A stretch of DNA of 64,000 nt from Halobacterium sp. R2-5 (GCF_011734195.1 NZ_JAANTH010000001.1:558001-622000), one strand, 5' to 3'; positions 27,951-36,308 are shown, numbered from the stretch's first letter. The notes: generated by a model not told the origin, from the sequence alone. Numbers and translations: made by a program.

Positions 27951-27967
27951 GTAAACAGATGTCTTAC
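27951..27967. promoter_or_regulatory. Degenerate fifth operator site overlapping the cdrL stop
   Basis: GTAAACA-GAT-GTCTTAC: one perfect GTCTTAC half (27961-27967) and one degenerate partner. It covers the cdrL stop codon, so it lies between cdrL and the cdrS promoter. Confidence 0.45.
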
Positions 27968-28491
27968 CGATCGAGGGCGTCCGCCGACGCGGTCCGCCGG
28001 CCGCAGTGCGGACAGAACGACCAGTCCGCGCGCACCTCGTCGCCGCACTCGCAGAACACGCGCCGCGTCGCCTTCTCCCCGCAGTTCGGACAGTACACGT
28101 GGTCGTCAGACAGCGCCGCACCGCACTGCGCGCAGCTCTGCTCGCGCCGGCCGCCGCTGTCCGTCGGACGACCGTCGCCGCGGCCGGTCGGCTCGCGGCG
28201 CGGCGCTCCCTGCTCGCTCCGAACGTCCGCACGCAGTCCGTCGGCGGGCTCGACCGTGATATTCACGTTTACGTCCCGCTCGCGCGCTCTCGCGGCGAGC
28301 CGCCGCTCGACGAGTTCGTCGACGCGCTCGGCGATAACGTCGTCGACGCGCTCCCCGCCGGCGTCCTCGTCCGCGCCCCCGCCGTCGAGGTACGTACGCA
28401 GCGCCTCGCGCATCACCTCGCTCTTGGACTCCTCGCGGTCGTCGACGGCGTCCACGAGGTCGTCGTCCGCCCGGAAGGTTATCTTCGACAT
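27964..28491 (-). CDS. cdrL: Ribbon-helix-helix/zinc-ribbon regulator CdrL
   Basis: 175-residue DNA-binding protein. The N-terminus is a ribbon-helix-helix (KITFRADDDLVDAVDD, then the helices ESKSEVMREALRTYL). A central charged helix with VDELVERRLAARARER follows, and the C-terminus carries two zinc-ribbon-like CxxC pairs: CAQC...CPNC and CECG...CPHC. This is the CdrL (cell division regulator, long) architecture known to sit with cdrS-ftsZ2 in haloarchaea. It has its own upstream start and is separated from cdrS by the operator-bearing 174-bp region. Confidence 0.85.
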   Translation of the reverse strand: MSKITFRADDDLVDAVDDREESKSEVMREALRTYLDGGGADEDAGGERVDDVIAERVDELVERRLAARARERDVNVNITVEPADGLRADVRSEQGAPRREPTGRGDGRPTDSGGRREQSCAQCGAALSDDHVYCPNCGEKATRRVFCECGDEVRADWSFCPHCGRRTASADALDR

Positions 28492-28609
28492 GCCCGTTCG
28501 CTACCATCTATCACCTGTGGGGTCTTCAAGCCACTCCTCGCGTCTGACGCCCGTCGTCGCCCCGAATGGTAACTCTTAAATCCGGACGACGGCCTACGAA
28601 CGAATGCGC

Positions 28610-28683
28610 CCGCCCTTAGCTCAGACTGGTAGAGCAGTCGACTGTAGATCGACTTGTCCCCCGTTCAAATCGGGGAGGGCGGA
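28610..28683 (+). tRNA. tRNA-Tyr (anticodon GTA)
   Basis: 74-nt cloverleaf. Acceptor CCGCCCT pairs with AGGGCGG plus discriminator A; the D-arm is GCTCAGACTGGTAGAGC; the anticodon stem GTCGA/TCGAC encloses loop CTGTAGA with anticodon GTA; and the T-arm is CCCCG-TTCAAAT-CGGGG. A C1-G72 pair is the archaeal tRNA-Tyr identity element. An upstream CTTAAAT about 35 bp away can serve as TATA box. The CCA end is not encoded. Confidence 0.95.
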
Positions 28684-28993
28684 CTCGTTTTCCAGTCGAA
28701 CTACGTTCGAGGGACGGCGCCGCGTTTTCGACGCATACGCCGCACAATCCGTCTGCGAGTCGAACGGGATACCCAGTCAACGCTCCGCGTCCTCGTCCTG
28801 TATGCAGCAGCCCTCCTCATTGGGTGGACTGCTCTCGTGAACGAGCAACAGTGCAAAGCATACCGTCTATGGGCGCAGCCTCTCCGGAGTCGTCCCCGGT
28901 GAGGAGTGCCTGTACCGGGCGAAAACCTCCTCTCCTTTCTATTACAAGGCTAATAATTTTCCGCGTACATCTCGACTCTGAAGTTGGACTACA
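28684..28993. other. 310-bp intergenic region after tRNA-Tyr
   Basis: Lower GC than the flanks. It contains a possible short frame (about 28654-28902) whose end has a hydrophobic helix (RVLVLYAAALLIGWTAL), but it overlaps the tRNA and lacks family features, so I do not call it a gene. The last 80 bp are AT-rich (ATTACAAGGCTAATAATT at about 28940-28957) and probably form the promoter of the next gene. Confidence 0.35.
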
Positions 28994-29476
28994 ATGAAAA
29001 TTCCACTGCTGGGAGGGTCGTCTGCGGTCTCGCAGAGGGCCGAGAGTGATCGGTTCGAGGAGGCCGTGATAGATGCGATCAAGGAGTCGAACGACAAGAC
29101 CGTCGAGATCAGACCAGCGAACGAGTCGAAAGGAGGGGGGATATCGCGGCTGCTGTTGTTCGTCGGCGCTGCGATCGGGCTCGGCTACTGGATGCGGAAG
29201 TCACAGAAGCCGAAGGAGATACTCGAGAGCGCGAAGAGCGAGACCGCCGACCGAACCGAGGAGATGTCCGAGCGGGCTGCCGATCGGACCGAGGAGATGT
29301 CCGAACAGGCCGCCACGACGATTCAGGAGGGTGGCGAGACGGTGGCCGAGCGCGTCGAGGCGGGGTCACAGGAGGCCGGAGAGCAGATCGAGCAGACGGG
29401 CGAGGATGCCGCCGAGGCGACCGAGGAGGCCGGTGAGGAGGCCGCGGAGAAAGCCGACGAGGACGAGAGCAACTAA
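28994..29476 (+). CDS. Small membrane-anchored protein with acidic repetitive tail
   Basis: 160-residue protein. One transmembrane helix (about residues 50-67, ISRLLLFVGAAIGLGYWM) separates a short charged N-terminus from a long acidic tail. The tail has near-repeats RTEEMSERAAD/RTEEMSEQAA (about 91-111) and then EEAGEEAAE-type heptads, so it is likely helical or coiled-coil, similar in style to YtxH/apolipoprotein-like stress proteins. Function is unknown. The gene has lower GC than its neighbours. Confidence 0.7.
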   Translation: MKIPLLGGSSAVSQRAESDRFEEAVIDAIKESNDKTVEIRPANESKGGGISRLLLFVGAAIGLGYWMRKSQKPKEILESAKSETADRTEEMSERAADRTEEMSEQAATTIQEGGETVAERVEAGSQEAGEQIEQTGEDAAEATEEAGEEAAEKADEDESN

Positions 29477-29501
29477 CCGACTGGGTGCGGCGCGGTCGCG
29501 T

Positions 29502-29688
29502 TCGTCGCTTCGACGCGGAGACCGTCGGCGTTCCCCCGCTAATCCACGTCACCTGCGCGCTGTGGTCGTCGACCGAGACGTCGCTGCCGGCTATCACGTC
29601 CTCTTGCGCCCGGGGGAACCCGAAGTGGAACGGCGGTGATCGTCGCGAGGATGGCCGTCACCGCGACCATCAAGTTGAACTCCTGCAT
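29502..29688 (-). pseudogene. Possible relic of a small type IV pilin-like gene
   Basis: On the minus strand an ATG at 29688 opens MQEFNLMVAVTAILAT, a pilin-like hydrophobic segment. A one-base shift near 29631 changes to the frame FHFGFP...AGSDVSV, which continues to QVTWISGGT near 29530, a beta-rich ending often seen in haloarchaeal pilins. Neither frame alone makes a complete protein: the first frame soon ends, and the second has no start and then runs into antisense. I read this as a decayed gene, but chance similarity cannot be excluded. Confidence 0.35.
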
Positions 29689-29755
29689 CGTCCGTTTTCA
29701 CCAGTAATACGCCCGGCGGACGCGTGCGTCAGTAGTTGCCAGTAACCGCGCTCGG

Positions 29756-31171
29756 TCAGTCGTCGCCGACGTCCGGGCGCTGGTGTGGGGCGGCGCCCGC
29801 GGAGCCGGCGACGTTCTCGCGGAGGTCGGCCTCGATGGCTTCGAGCGTGCGGCCCTTCGTCTCGGGGACGAGGCCGTACGTGAACACGAGCGCGACGGCG
29901 CTGAAGCCGCCGAACAGCCAGAACGTCCACGACGGGCCGACGTTCGCGGTGAGAATCGGGAACGACAGCGACACCGCGAGGTTGGCGCCCCAGTTCGCGA
30001 CGGTGGCGACGCCCTCCGCGGAGCCGCGGACCGACAGCGGGTAGATTTCGGAGATGAGCAGCCAGAAGACGGGGCCGAGCCCGACCGCGAAGAAGGAGAT
30101 GTACAACATCAGGCAGACGGTCGCGGCGATTCCGAGCACGCCGGAGAGCCCGGGGAGGTAGAAGATGACGCCGAGCCCGGCGAGCGTCACGGTCATCCCG
30201 CCGGTGCCGACGAGCAGCAGCGGGCGGCGGCCGACGCGGTCGACGAGCGCGATGGCGACGACCGTGATGGCGACGTTGACGGCGCCGATGCCGACCGTCG
30301 CGAGGATGGACGCCGTGCTCCCGAAGCCCGTGGACTCGAGGATGGTCGGCGCGTAGTACATCACCGCGTTGATGCCCGTGATCTGCTGGAGGACGGCGAG
30401 GCCGACGCCGACGACGAGCGCGGGCCGGAGCCACGGCGCGAGGAGGTCGCGGAGACTGGTGCCGGATTCGCGTTCGACGGTCTCCTCGATTTCGGCGAGT
30501 TCGTCGTCGACGCTGCCCTCTCGCGTGCGTTCGAGGACGCGGCGGGCGTCGTCGGGCCGGCCGTGGCTGAACAGCCACCGCGGGCTCTCGGGCATCTTGA
30601 GCACGCCGACGCCGAGCACGACGGCGGGCACCATGCCCGCGCCGAGCATCCACCGCCACGCGCCGGCGTCCGCGAACGCGTAGTTCACGAAGTACGACGC
30701 GAGGATGCCGATGGTGACCATCAGCTGGTGCAGCGACGTGAGCCCGCCGCGGATCTCCGGCGGCGCGATCTCGGAGATGTACAGCGGGCCGACGACGGAG
30801 GCGAACCCGATGGCGACGCCGTCGACGAGCCGGCCGGCGACGAGCACGGGGACGTTCGGCGCGACCGCCATCAGGAACGACCCCGCGAAGAAGACGACCG
30901 CGGACAGCAGGATGAGCCGCCGTCGCCCGATTCGGTCTGCGAGCCGGCCGCCGAGCATCGCGCCGCCGGCGGCGCCCGCCATGGCGCCGCTGACGACGAT
31001 GCCCTCGACGAGCGGCGAGAGGCTGAACGAGTCGTTGATGAACAGGATGGCCCCCGAGATGATGCCCGTGTCGAAGCCGAACAGCAGCCCGTTGAGGGCG
31101 GCCATCGCGGCGACGACGTAGACGAAGCGGGATTGCCCGCCGAGGGCCCCGTCTGCGTCCGTGAGTCCCAT
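29756..31171 (-). CDS. Sugar porter, major facilitator superfamily
   Basis: 471-residue 12-helix MFS sugar/proton symporter. Sugar-porter signatures are all present: GGRLADRIGRRR in loop 2-3 (about residues 75-86), PESPRWL after helix 6 (about 204-210), QQITGINAVMYYAP in helix 7, DRVGRRPLL in loop 8-9, and PETKGRTLE after helix 12. Located in the cytoplasmic membrane, it should import a hexose or pentose; the specific sugar is unknown. The divergent 178-bp region upstream is AT-rich and contains palindromes that may be regulator sites. Confidence 0.9.
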   Translation of the reverse strand: MGLTDADGALGGQSRFVYVVAAMAALNGLLFGFDTGIISGAILFINDSFSLSPLVEGIVVSGAMAGAAGGAMLGGRLADRIGRRRLILLSAVVFFAGSFLMAVAPNVPVLVAGRLVDGVAIGFASVVGPLYISEIAPPEIRGGLTSLHQLMVTIGILASYFVNYAFADAGAWRWMLGAGMVPAVVLGVGVLKMPESPRWLFSHGRPDDARRVLERTREGSVDDELAEIEETVERESGTSLRDLLAPWLRPALVVGVGLAVLQQITGINAVMYYAPTILESTGFGSTASILATVGIGAVNVAITVVAIALVDRVGRRPLLLVGTGGMTVTLAGLGVIFYLPGLSGVLGIAATVCLMLYISFFAVGLGPVFWLLISEIYPLSVRGSAEGVATVANWGANLAVSLSFPILTANVGPSWTFWLFGGFSAVALVFTYGLVPETKGRTLEAIEADLRENVAGSAGAAPHQRPDVGDD

Positions 31172-31313
31172 GCGTACGACACGGATTTTTACTACTAATA
31201 CAAAAAATTCTCCAAAATTCCCGGTCGCTCGGAACGAGCCATCGCGGCCGGACTACCCCGCTGCCGTACCTGGAATTCACGCTCGCCAACGGGGAATTTT
31301 CGATCTCCTCCCC

Positions 31314-31325
31314 GAAAATATTTTC
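31314..31325. promoter_or_regulatory. AT-rich palindrome between transporter and receiver-like gene
   Basis: GAAAATATTTTC is a perfect 12-bp palindrome, flanked by CCC/ACGG, 25 bp before the receiver-like gene. It may be part of a TATA region or an operator. A related GGGAATTTTCG lies at about 31292. Confidence 0.4.
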
Positions 31326-31349
31326 ACGGAGAACGCGAATACTCTGCAC

Positions 31350-31820
31350 GTGACACTCCTGGTCGCGGACGAAACGCGGCAGGCGCTCGCCGCCGCGCTC
31401 CCGGACACCGTCGTCGTCGACGCTGCGGGGGTCGGCGACGCGGTCGCCCGCGACGCGCCGGACGTCGCCGTCGTCGACGCGAACGCCGTCGCAGACCCCG
31501 CCGCTGTCGTCGACACGATCCGCGAGCACGCCGACGGTGCCGCGGTCGTGGTGGTCGGCACGTCGACCGTCGACGCCGACGTCGCGTGCGCGACCAGCGA
31601 CGAGGCCTCCGTGCTCGCGGCCGTCGAGCGCGCCCGCCAGATCGCCGCCTACCGGAACTCCGTCTCCGAGCTCTACGCGGCGTGCCGCGAGCGCGCGCTC
31701 GGCAGCCCGAGCGAGGACGTCCGCGAGCGCCGCCGCGTCGCGGACGAACAGTTCGCCTCGCTGCCCGACGACAGGGACGCGTTCGCCGCCGCGCTGCGCC
31801 CGGAGGACGAGGATGGTTGA
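31350..31820 (+). CDS. Receiver-like protein with HalX-like C-terminus
   Basis: 156 residues. The first 90 look like a degenerate response-regulator receiver fold (VTLLVADETRQ, DVAVVDANA, AAVVVVGT), with the phosphoacceptor region reduced to D-A-N-A. The C-terminal helical part (RQIAAYRNSVSELYAACRERA...DEQFASLPD) resembles the HalX domain of haloarchaeal response regulators. The start GTG at 31350 is the first plausible one after an AT-rich promoter. The stop overlaps the ATG of the MinD-like gene by 8 bp, so they are cotranscribed and probably work together. Confidence 0.65.
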   Translation: MTLLVADETRQALAAALPDTVVVDAAGVGDAVARDAPDVAVVDANAVADPAAVVDTIREHADGAAVVVVGTSTVDADVACATSDEASVLAAVERARQIAAYRNSVSELYAACRERALGSPSEDVRERRRVADEQFASLPDDRDAFAAALRPEDEDG

Positions 31821-32586
31821 GGCGTTCGCCGTCGCCTCCGGGAAGGGCGGCACCGGGAAGACGACGAGCACGCTCGCGCTCGGGATGGCGCTCGCCGACG
31901 ACTACGACGTGACGGTCGTCGACGCCGACACCGGGATGGCGAACCTGCTGTTCCACGCGGGCCTCGCGGACGTCGATGTGACCCTCCACGACCTCCTGAT
32001 TACCGACAGCGGCGCCGACGTCTCGGACGCCGTCTACGAGCGCTACGGGATGCGCGTCGTTCCCTGTGGCACGGGACTCGGGGACTTCCGCGAGGCGGAC
32101 CCGGCTCGGCTCCGCGACGTCGTCGCCGACCTCGCGGCCGACACGGACGTCCTCCTCCTCGATTCGCCGGCGACGCTCGCGAGCCGCAGCGCCGTCCTCC
32201 CGGTGGTGCTCGCGGACCGCGCGGTGCTCGTGGTGCAGCCGACGATTCCCGCCATCTCGGACGCACTCAAGGTCCAGGAGTACGCGACGTCGTACGGCAC
32301 GGGCGTCGCCGGCACGCTCTACAACAAAGTCCAGGACCCCGAGGCGGTCGAGCGCGTCGCCGAGCAATCCGGGAAGTACTTCGAGGGCGCGACGCTCGGC
32401 TCGATCCCCGACGACGACGCGGTGCGGTCGGCGCGGCGCGCCGGTGAGCCGCTGCTCGCGCACGCGCCCGACAGCGACGCCGCGGCCGCGTACCGGCGCG
32501 CCGCCGATGCCATCGACGTCCGAGAGGCGGACGCCGAGTCGGTCGCCGACCGCTTCCGGAGCGCGGTCGTCCCGGAACAGCCATGA
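31813..32586 (+). CDS. MinD/ParA-family ATPase
   Basis: 257-residue deviant Walker ATPase. The Walker A is KGGTGKTTST (residues 11-20), DADTGMANL is the switch/second-lysine region, and the LLLDSPATL is the Walker B strand. Members position cell-division or motility machinery at the membrane or cell pole. I recall that haloarchaeal MinD2 is encoded in an operon with a small acidic partner, and the layout here is similar, but the paralogue cannot be fixed without a tree. It overlaps both neighbours by 4-8 bp. Confidence 0.85.
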   Translation: MVEAFAVASGKGGTGKTTSTLALGMALADDYDVTVVDADTGMANLLFHAGLADVDVTLHDLLITDSGADVSDAVYERYGMRVVPCGTGLGDFREADPARLRDVVADLAADTDVLLLDSPATLASRSAVLPVVLADRAVLVVQPTIPAISDALKVQEYATSYGTGVAGTLYNKVQDPEAVERVAEQSGKYFEGATLGSIPDDDAVRSARRAGEPLLAHAPDSDAAAAYRRAADAIDVREADAESVADRFRSAVVPEQP

Positions 32587-33113
32587 CCGAACTGACGTTC
32601 GCGCGCGTCGTCGACGACGCGGCGGCCGCGCTGTCGCTCGCGCTCGACCGCGAGCTCACCGGCCACGCTGTGCTCACCCCGCAGGACGCGCTCCTCCTCG
32701 ACGACGACGGCGAGGGCGTCGTCGCGTTCACTGACGGCGTCCCCACGCACGTCCGCCACACGGGAACGGGGCGGGGCGGCGCAGCGGCGCTCGCGGACCT
32801 CGCGACGACCGGGCCGCTGCGCGTGGAGTGCTACGCGGGCGACGACGGCAGCGTCCCCCGCACGGACCAGCACGCCGTCGCACCCGGCACGCCCGCCGAG
32901 CGACTCGCCGGCGACGACGTTCTCGCGCAGCGAACCCGAGAAGCCGCCGAAGCCGGGGACATCGGAGACGGCGACCCCGCTGACGACGACCTCGACGCCG
33001 TCGAAGCCTTCCTCGCGGACGAGGAGAAAGTCGAGGCGATTCGGGACCGCGCCCGCGAGGAAGCCCGCGAGCGCGCCGAGGAGTGGGGATTCGACGAATT
33101 CTCCGAGGACTGA
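32583..33113 (+). CDS. Acidic protein cotranscribed with MinD-like ATPase
   Basis: 176-residue soluble acidic protein with no named domain that I recognise. The N-terminal two thirds contain short beta-strands (LLLDDDGEGVVAFTDGVP), and the C-terminal third is a charged helix (EEKVEAIRDRAREEARERAEEWGF). The ATG overlaps the stop of the MinD-like gene by 4 bp (ATGA), so translation is coupled. It may be an adaptor or effector of the ATPase, by analogy with the operon partner of haloarchaeal MinD2. Confidence 0.7.
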   Translation: MTELTFARVVDDAAAALSLALDRELTGHAVLTPQDALLLDDDGEGVVAFTDGVPTHVRHTGTGRGGAAALADLATTGPLRVECYAGDDGSVPRTDQHAVAPGTPAERLAGDDVLAQRTREAAEAGDIGDGDPADDDLDAVEAFLADEEKVEAIRDRAREEARERAEEWGFDEFSED

Positions 33114-33163
33114 CTACTGCTCGGCGGATCGCGGCGAAAAATGGAACGCGTGGAGTTCGGAGT

Positions 33164-36025
33164 TCAGTTGCGGGTGCGGACGAACAGCCCGAGAGAGCCC
33201 ACGGACGCGATGAGCGCTGCGCCCGGCGCGGCCGCGCCGGTGTTCACGATGGAGAGTCCACTGTTGGAGTCCAGGGTGTCCGACCAGTCGAACGAATCAC
33301 CTTCGACTACACCGCCAGCTCCGCCACAGTTCCCCGTATCAAGGTTGAAGTTCGGGCTCACGTAGTCGGCCCCCTGGTAGTCGACGACGCCGACGACCTT
33401 GATGCCGGACTCGAACTCGTCGCCCTGCTCGAATCCGTAGCCGACGACGCCCTCTTCACCGCTCCCGAAGTTCTGCTGGTCGTAGTCGTACTCCGAATCA
33501 GCGTCGTCAACGTCCACAGTGACCGTGCTGTACGCGTCACCCTCCTCGTCGTACAACACGATTTCGAAGGAGCTCACGGACGTGTCGGAGTAGACGATAA
33601 TCTGACTACACCCGGCGAACTTCGGTGGGGGGATTTCGGGCACGGCCGTAGTAGTGGTCGGCTGTTCGGTGGTTGGTGCCTCTGTCGTTGGCTGTTCGGT
33701 GGTCGGTGCTTCCGTGGTCGGCTGCTCGGTAGTTGGCGCCTCTGTCGTTGGCTGTTCGGTGGTTGGTGCTTCCGTGGTCGGCTGCTCGGTAGTTGGCGCC
33801 TCTGTCGTTGGCTGTTCGGTGGTTGGCTGTTCCGTCGTCGGTTGCTCCGTCGTCGGTTCCTCGGTCACGGGCGGGGCGCCATCGGCTGTCGTAGTTGGCG
33901 CTTCGGTGGTCGGTGCCTCGGTGGTTGGTTCCTCAGTGGTGGGTGCTTCGGTAGTCGGCTGTTCAGTCGTGGGTGCTTCGGTAGTCGGTTGTTCCGTTGT
34001 CGGCTGCTCGGTAGTTGGTGCCGGTGCTGGAGTGGTCGGCTGTTCGGTCGTAGGGGCTTCAGTGGTCGGTTGTTCGGTGGTCGGCTGCTCGGTGGTCGGC
34101 TGCTCAGTGGTCGGCGCCTCCGTCGTCGGCGCTTGGGTCGTTGGCTGCTCGGTAGTTGGTGCTTCCGTGGTCGGTGCTTCGGTAGTTGGCGCCTCTGTCG
34201 TCGGCTGTTCGGTGGTTGGCTGTTCCGTCGTCGGTTGCTCAGTCGTGGGTTCTTCGGTGGTTGGTTCCTCAGTGGTCGGTTGCTCCGTCGTCGGTTCCTC
34301 GGTCACGGGCGGGGCGCCATCGGCTGTCGTAGTTGGCGCTTCAGTGGTCGTCTTCTCGGTGGTCGGCTGTTCAGTCGTGGGTTCTTCGGTGGTTGGTTTC
34401 TCGGTGGTCGGTGCTTCGGTCGTGTCCGGTTGCTCGGTCGTCTCTCTGTCGTCGTCTTTCTCTTTCGGCTCGGGGCAGTGGCCTGCGATCAGGTACGCCG
34501 CGCCGGTGTCGACCTCGCCGGAGTCGTTGCGCGGTGCGCCGACGAGCACGTCCGTGCTCCCGTTGTCGGTCGCGTCTCCGGCGTCGGACACCGCCTGGCC
34601 CGCGCGGTCACCCTCGCTTTCGCCGACGAGCTTCGCGGTCGCCGTCGAGAGATTGCGCTCGGTGGCGGGCTCCTCGCTACCCTCGACGAGGTAGACGGCG
34701 CCCGCGTCCGGCGCCGTCGAGTTGTTCCCGGGTGCGCCGACGAGCACGTCCGCGTACTCGTCACAGGTCACGTCACCCGATCCCGCCGACGAGACGTCGT
34801 AGCCGGCCTGGTCGTCCTCGCTGTCGCCGAGCAGCGTGGTGCCGGCGTCCGTCAGATTCACCGTCCCGGTGACGTCCTCGCCGCCGTGGACGACGTAGGC
34901 TGCGCCGGCCGACGTGCCGTGCTGGTCGTTGTACGGCGCGCCGACGACAACGTCGCCGTAGCTGTCGTTGTTCACGTCACCGGCTTCGGCGACCGACCAG
35001 CCCGCGTGGTCGCGGGCCGCGTCCCCGGCGAGCTTCACGGTCGCCTCGGACAGCGACTGCGTCCCGGAGACGTTCGCGGTGAGGACGTACGCTGCGCCCG
35101 CCTCGCCGGCGTTCGAGTCGTTGTTCATCGCGCCGACGACGATGTCCCGGTCGCCGTCGCCGTCGAAGTCACCGGCGGGTGCGACTGACCAGCCCGCGAA
35201 GTCGCCGGAGCTCTCGCCTTCGAGTGTCGCCGCCGCGTCCGCGAGGGACACGTTCTCGCCGTCCGCGTCGGAGACGACGTAGACGGCGCCCGCGTTCTGG
35301 CCCGCGGAGCTGTTCTGTGGTGCGCCGACGAGCACGTCGTCACCCTGAGAGCGGTTCACGGTGGCGACCGCCCAGCCGGCGCGGTCGCCCGCGCTCGCGC
35401 CGACGAGCTTCCGGTCGGCTTCAGCCAGGGACGCACTCTCGGGGAGGTCGCCGCCGTGGACGACGTACGCGATCCCCGCCGACGAGCCGTTTCGGTCGTT
35501 CAGTGGCGCGCCGACGACGACGTCGTCGGTGCCGTCGTCGTTGACGTCGCCGGCGGCGACGGAGTAGCCGGCGCGGTCGCTGTCGTCGACGCCGGTGAGC
35601 GTGACGTCGGCGGACGCGGCGTCGACGTCGGTTTCGTTTACGGGGCCGTAGAAGACGTAGACGGCACCGGACTTGTTGCCGCTGGCCGTGTCGTTTTCGG
35701 GTGCGCCGACGATGAGGTCTTCGACGCCGTCGCCGTTCAGGTCGCCGTGGGCGAGCGCGGCTCCGAACGTGTCGTTGGCGCTCGCGCCCTCGAACTTCGT
35801 CTCGGCGTCACCGAGTGGGGTGGTTCCGGAGTTCCACCCGTCCTGTTGTGTCGCTTGGCTGGCGCTCACGTCGCTTCTACTGGGGTCGTCACCGACGCGC
35901 TCGCTGGAGTCGATGACACCGGAGACCCCCAGGCTCGCCGCTCCGACGGCGAGGAACACGACGACAGCGACTGTCAGCCACGGTCGCGCTCCCGACGCTC
36001 GCTGAGTGTCTGTTGTGGAATCCAT
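33164..36025 (-). CDS. Large cell-surface protein: seven FG-GAP repeats, TPE-rich stalk, C-terminal anchor
   Basis: 953-residue exported protein. A signal anchor helix (residues about 17-37) precedes seven FG-GAP/integrin-alpha-type repeats (about 70-500), each of the form G-(W/Y)-x-V-x-x-A-G-D-x-N-x-D...VVGAP with calcium-binding DxDxDG-like loops; seven units fit a closed beta-propeller. Then comes a 260-residue Thr/Pro/Glu stalk of TTEQP/TTEAP units, a small cysteine-containing domain (GCSQIIVYSDTS...TGNCGG, about 805-905), and a C-terminal helix followed by RTRN that anchors it. Likely an adhesin or S-layer-associated protein. A TATA box (CTATAAC, about 36053-36060) lies about 30 bp before the ATG. 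Confidence 0.85.
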   Translation of the reverse strand: MDSTTDTQRASGARPWLTVAVVVFLAVGAASLGVSGVIDSSERVGDDPSRSDVSASQATQQDGWNSGTTPLGDAETKFEGASANDTFGAALAHGDLNGDGVEDLIVGAPENDTASGNKSGAVYVFYGPVNETDVDAASADVTLTGVDDSDRAGYSVAAGDVNDDGTDDVVVGAPLNDRNGSSAGIAYVVHGGDLPESASLAEADRKLVGASAGDRAGWAVATVNRSQGDDVLVGAPQNSSAGQNAGAVYVVSDADGENVSLADAAATLEGESSGDFAGWSVAPAGDFDGDGDRDIVVGAMNNDSNAGEAGAAYVLTANVSGTQSLSEATVKLAGDAARDHAGWSVAEAGDVNNDSYGDVVVGAPYNDQHGTSAGAAYVVHGGEDVTGTVNLTDAGTTLLGDSEDDQAGYDVSSAGSGDVTCDEYADVLVGAPGNNSTAPDAGAVYLVEGSEEPATERNLSTATAKLVGESEGDRAGQAVSDAGDATDNGSTDVLVGAPRNDSGEVDTGAAYLIAGHCPEPKEKDDDRETTEQPDTTEAPTTEKPTTEEPTTEQPTTEKTTTEAPTTTADGAPPVTEEPTTEQPTTEEPTTEEPTTEQPTTEQPTTEQPTTEAPTTEAPTTEAPTTEQPTTQAPTTEAPTTEQPTTEQPTTEQPTTEAPTTEQPTTPAPAPTTEQPTTEQPTTEAPTTEQPTTEAPTTEEPTTEAPTTEAPTTTADGAPPVTEEPTTEQPTTEQPTTEQPTTEAPTTEQPTTEAPTTEQPTTEAPTTEQPTTEAPTTEQPTTEAPTTEQPTTTTAVPEIPPPKFAGCSQIIVYSDTSVSSFEIVLYDEEGDAYSTVTVDVDDADSEYDYDQQNFGSGEEGVVGYGFEQGDEFESGIKVVGVVDYQGADYVSPNFNLDTGNCGGAGGVVEGDSFDWSDTLDSNSGLSIVNTGAAAPGAALIASVGSLGLFVRTRN
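33645..34440. repeat. Minisatellite encoding the Thr/Pro/Glu stalk
   Basis: About 800 bp of tandem 12- to 15-bp variants of GGTTGGCTGTTCGGTGGT-like units encoding TTEQP/TTEAP/TTEEP. A larger block containing the unit ADGAPPVTEEP occurs twice, 438 bp (146 codons) apart (33861 and 34299), showing an internal duplication that keeps frame. The opposite strand has a long open frame of V-G-C-S repeats, which is a shadow. Confidence 0.85.
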
Positions 36026-36308
36026 ACGCTATCGTCGGCATCCAGCAATTTTGTTATAGAATTCGAACACGAGAGTAGGCTCACCCACAGGAACTGACCG
36101 GATCCGGGCCGAGCGATCCGAACGCGGCCCCTGCGCGGAAAGTGTATGTTACCAAGACACATACGAGTGATTCGACGAACTGCGAGGTTAATAGCGAGAA
36201 ACGCTCCTCAGTCTCTATGGCGCTCGCTATCGACGGATAAAGCCAGTAAATCACGGCTGAACGACACCGGCGTTCGCGGTAAGGTAGCTTTCGAACCGCG
36301 GGGTCCTG

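Noticed and set aside
28654-28902. Small membrane protein after tRNA-Tyr
   Set aside because: The frame begins inside the tRNA, and the hydrophobic end alone is not enough to support a gene.
33654-34694. Long plus-strand open frame of Val-Gly-Cys-Ser repeats opposite the surface protein
   Set aside because: It is the antisense of the TTEQP/TTEAP minisatellite; it has no start context and the opposite strand has signal peptide, FG-GAP repeats and an anchor.
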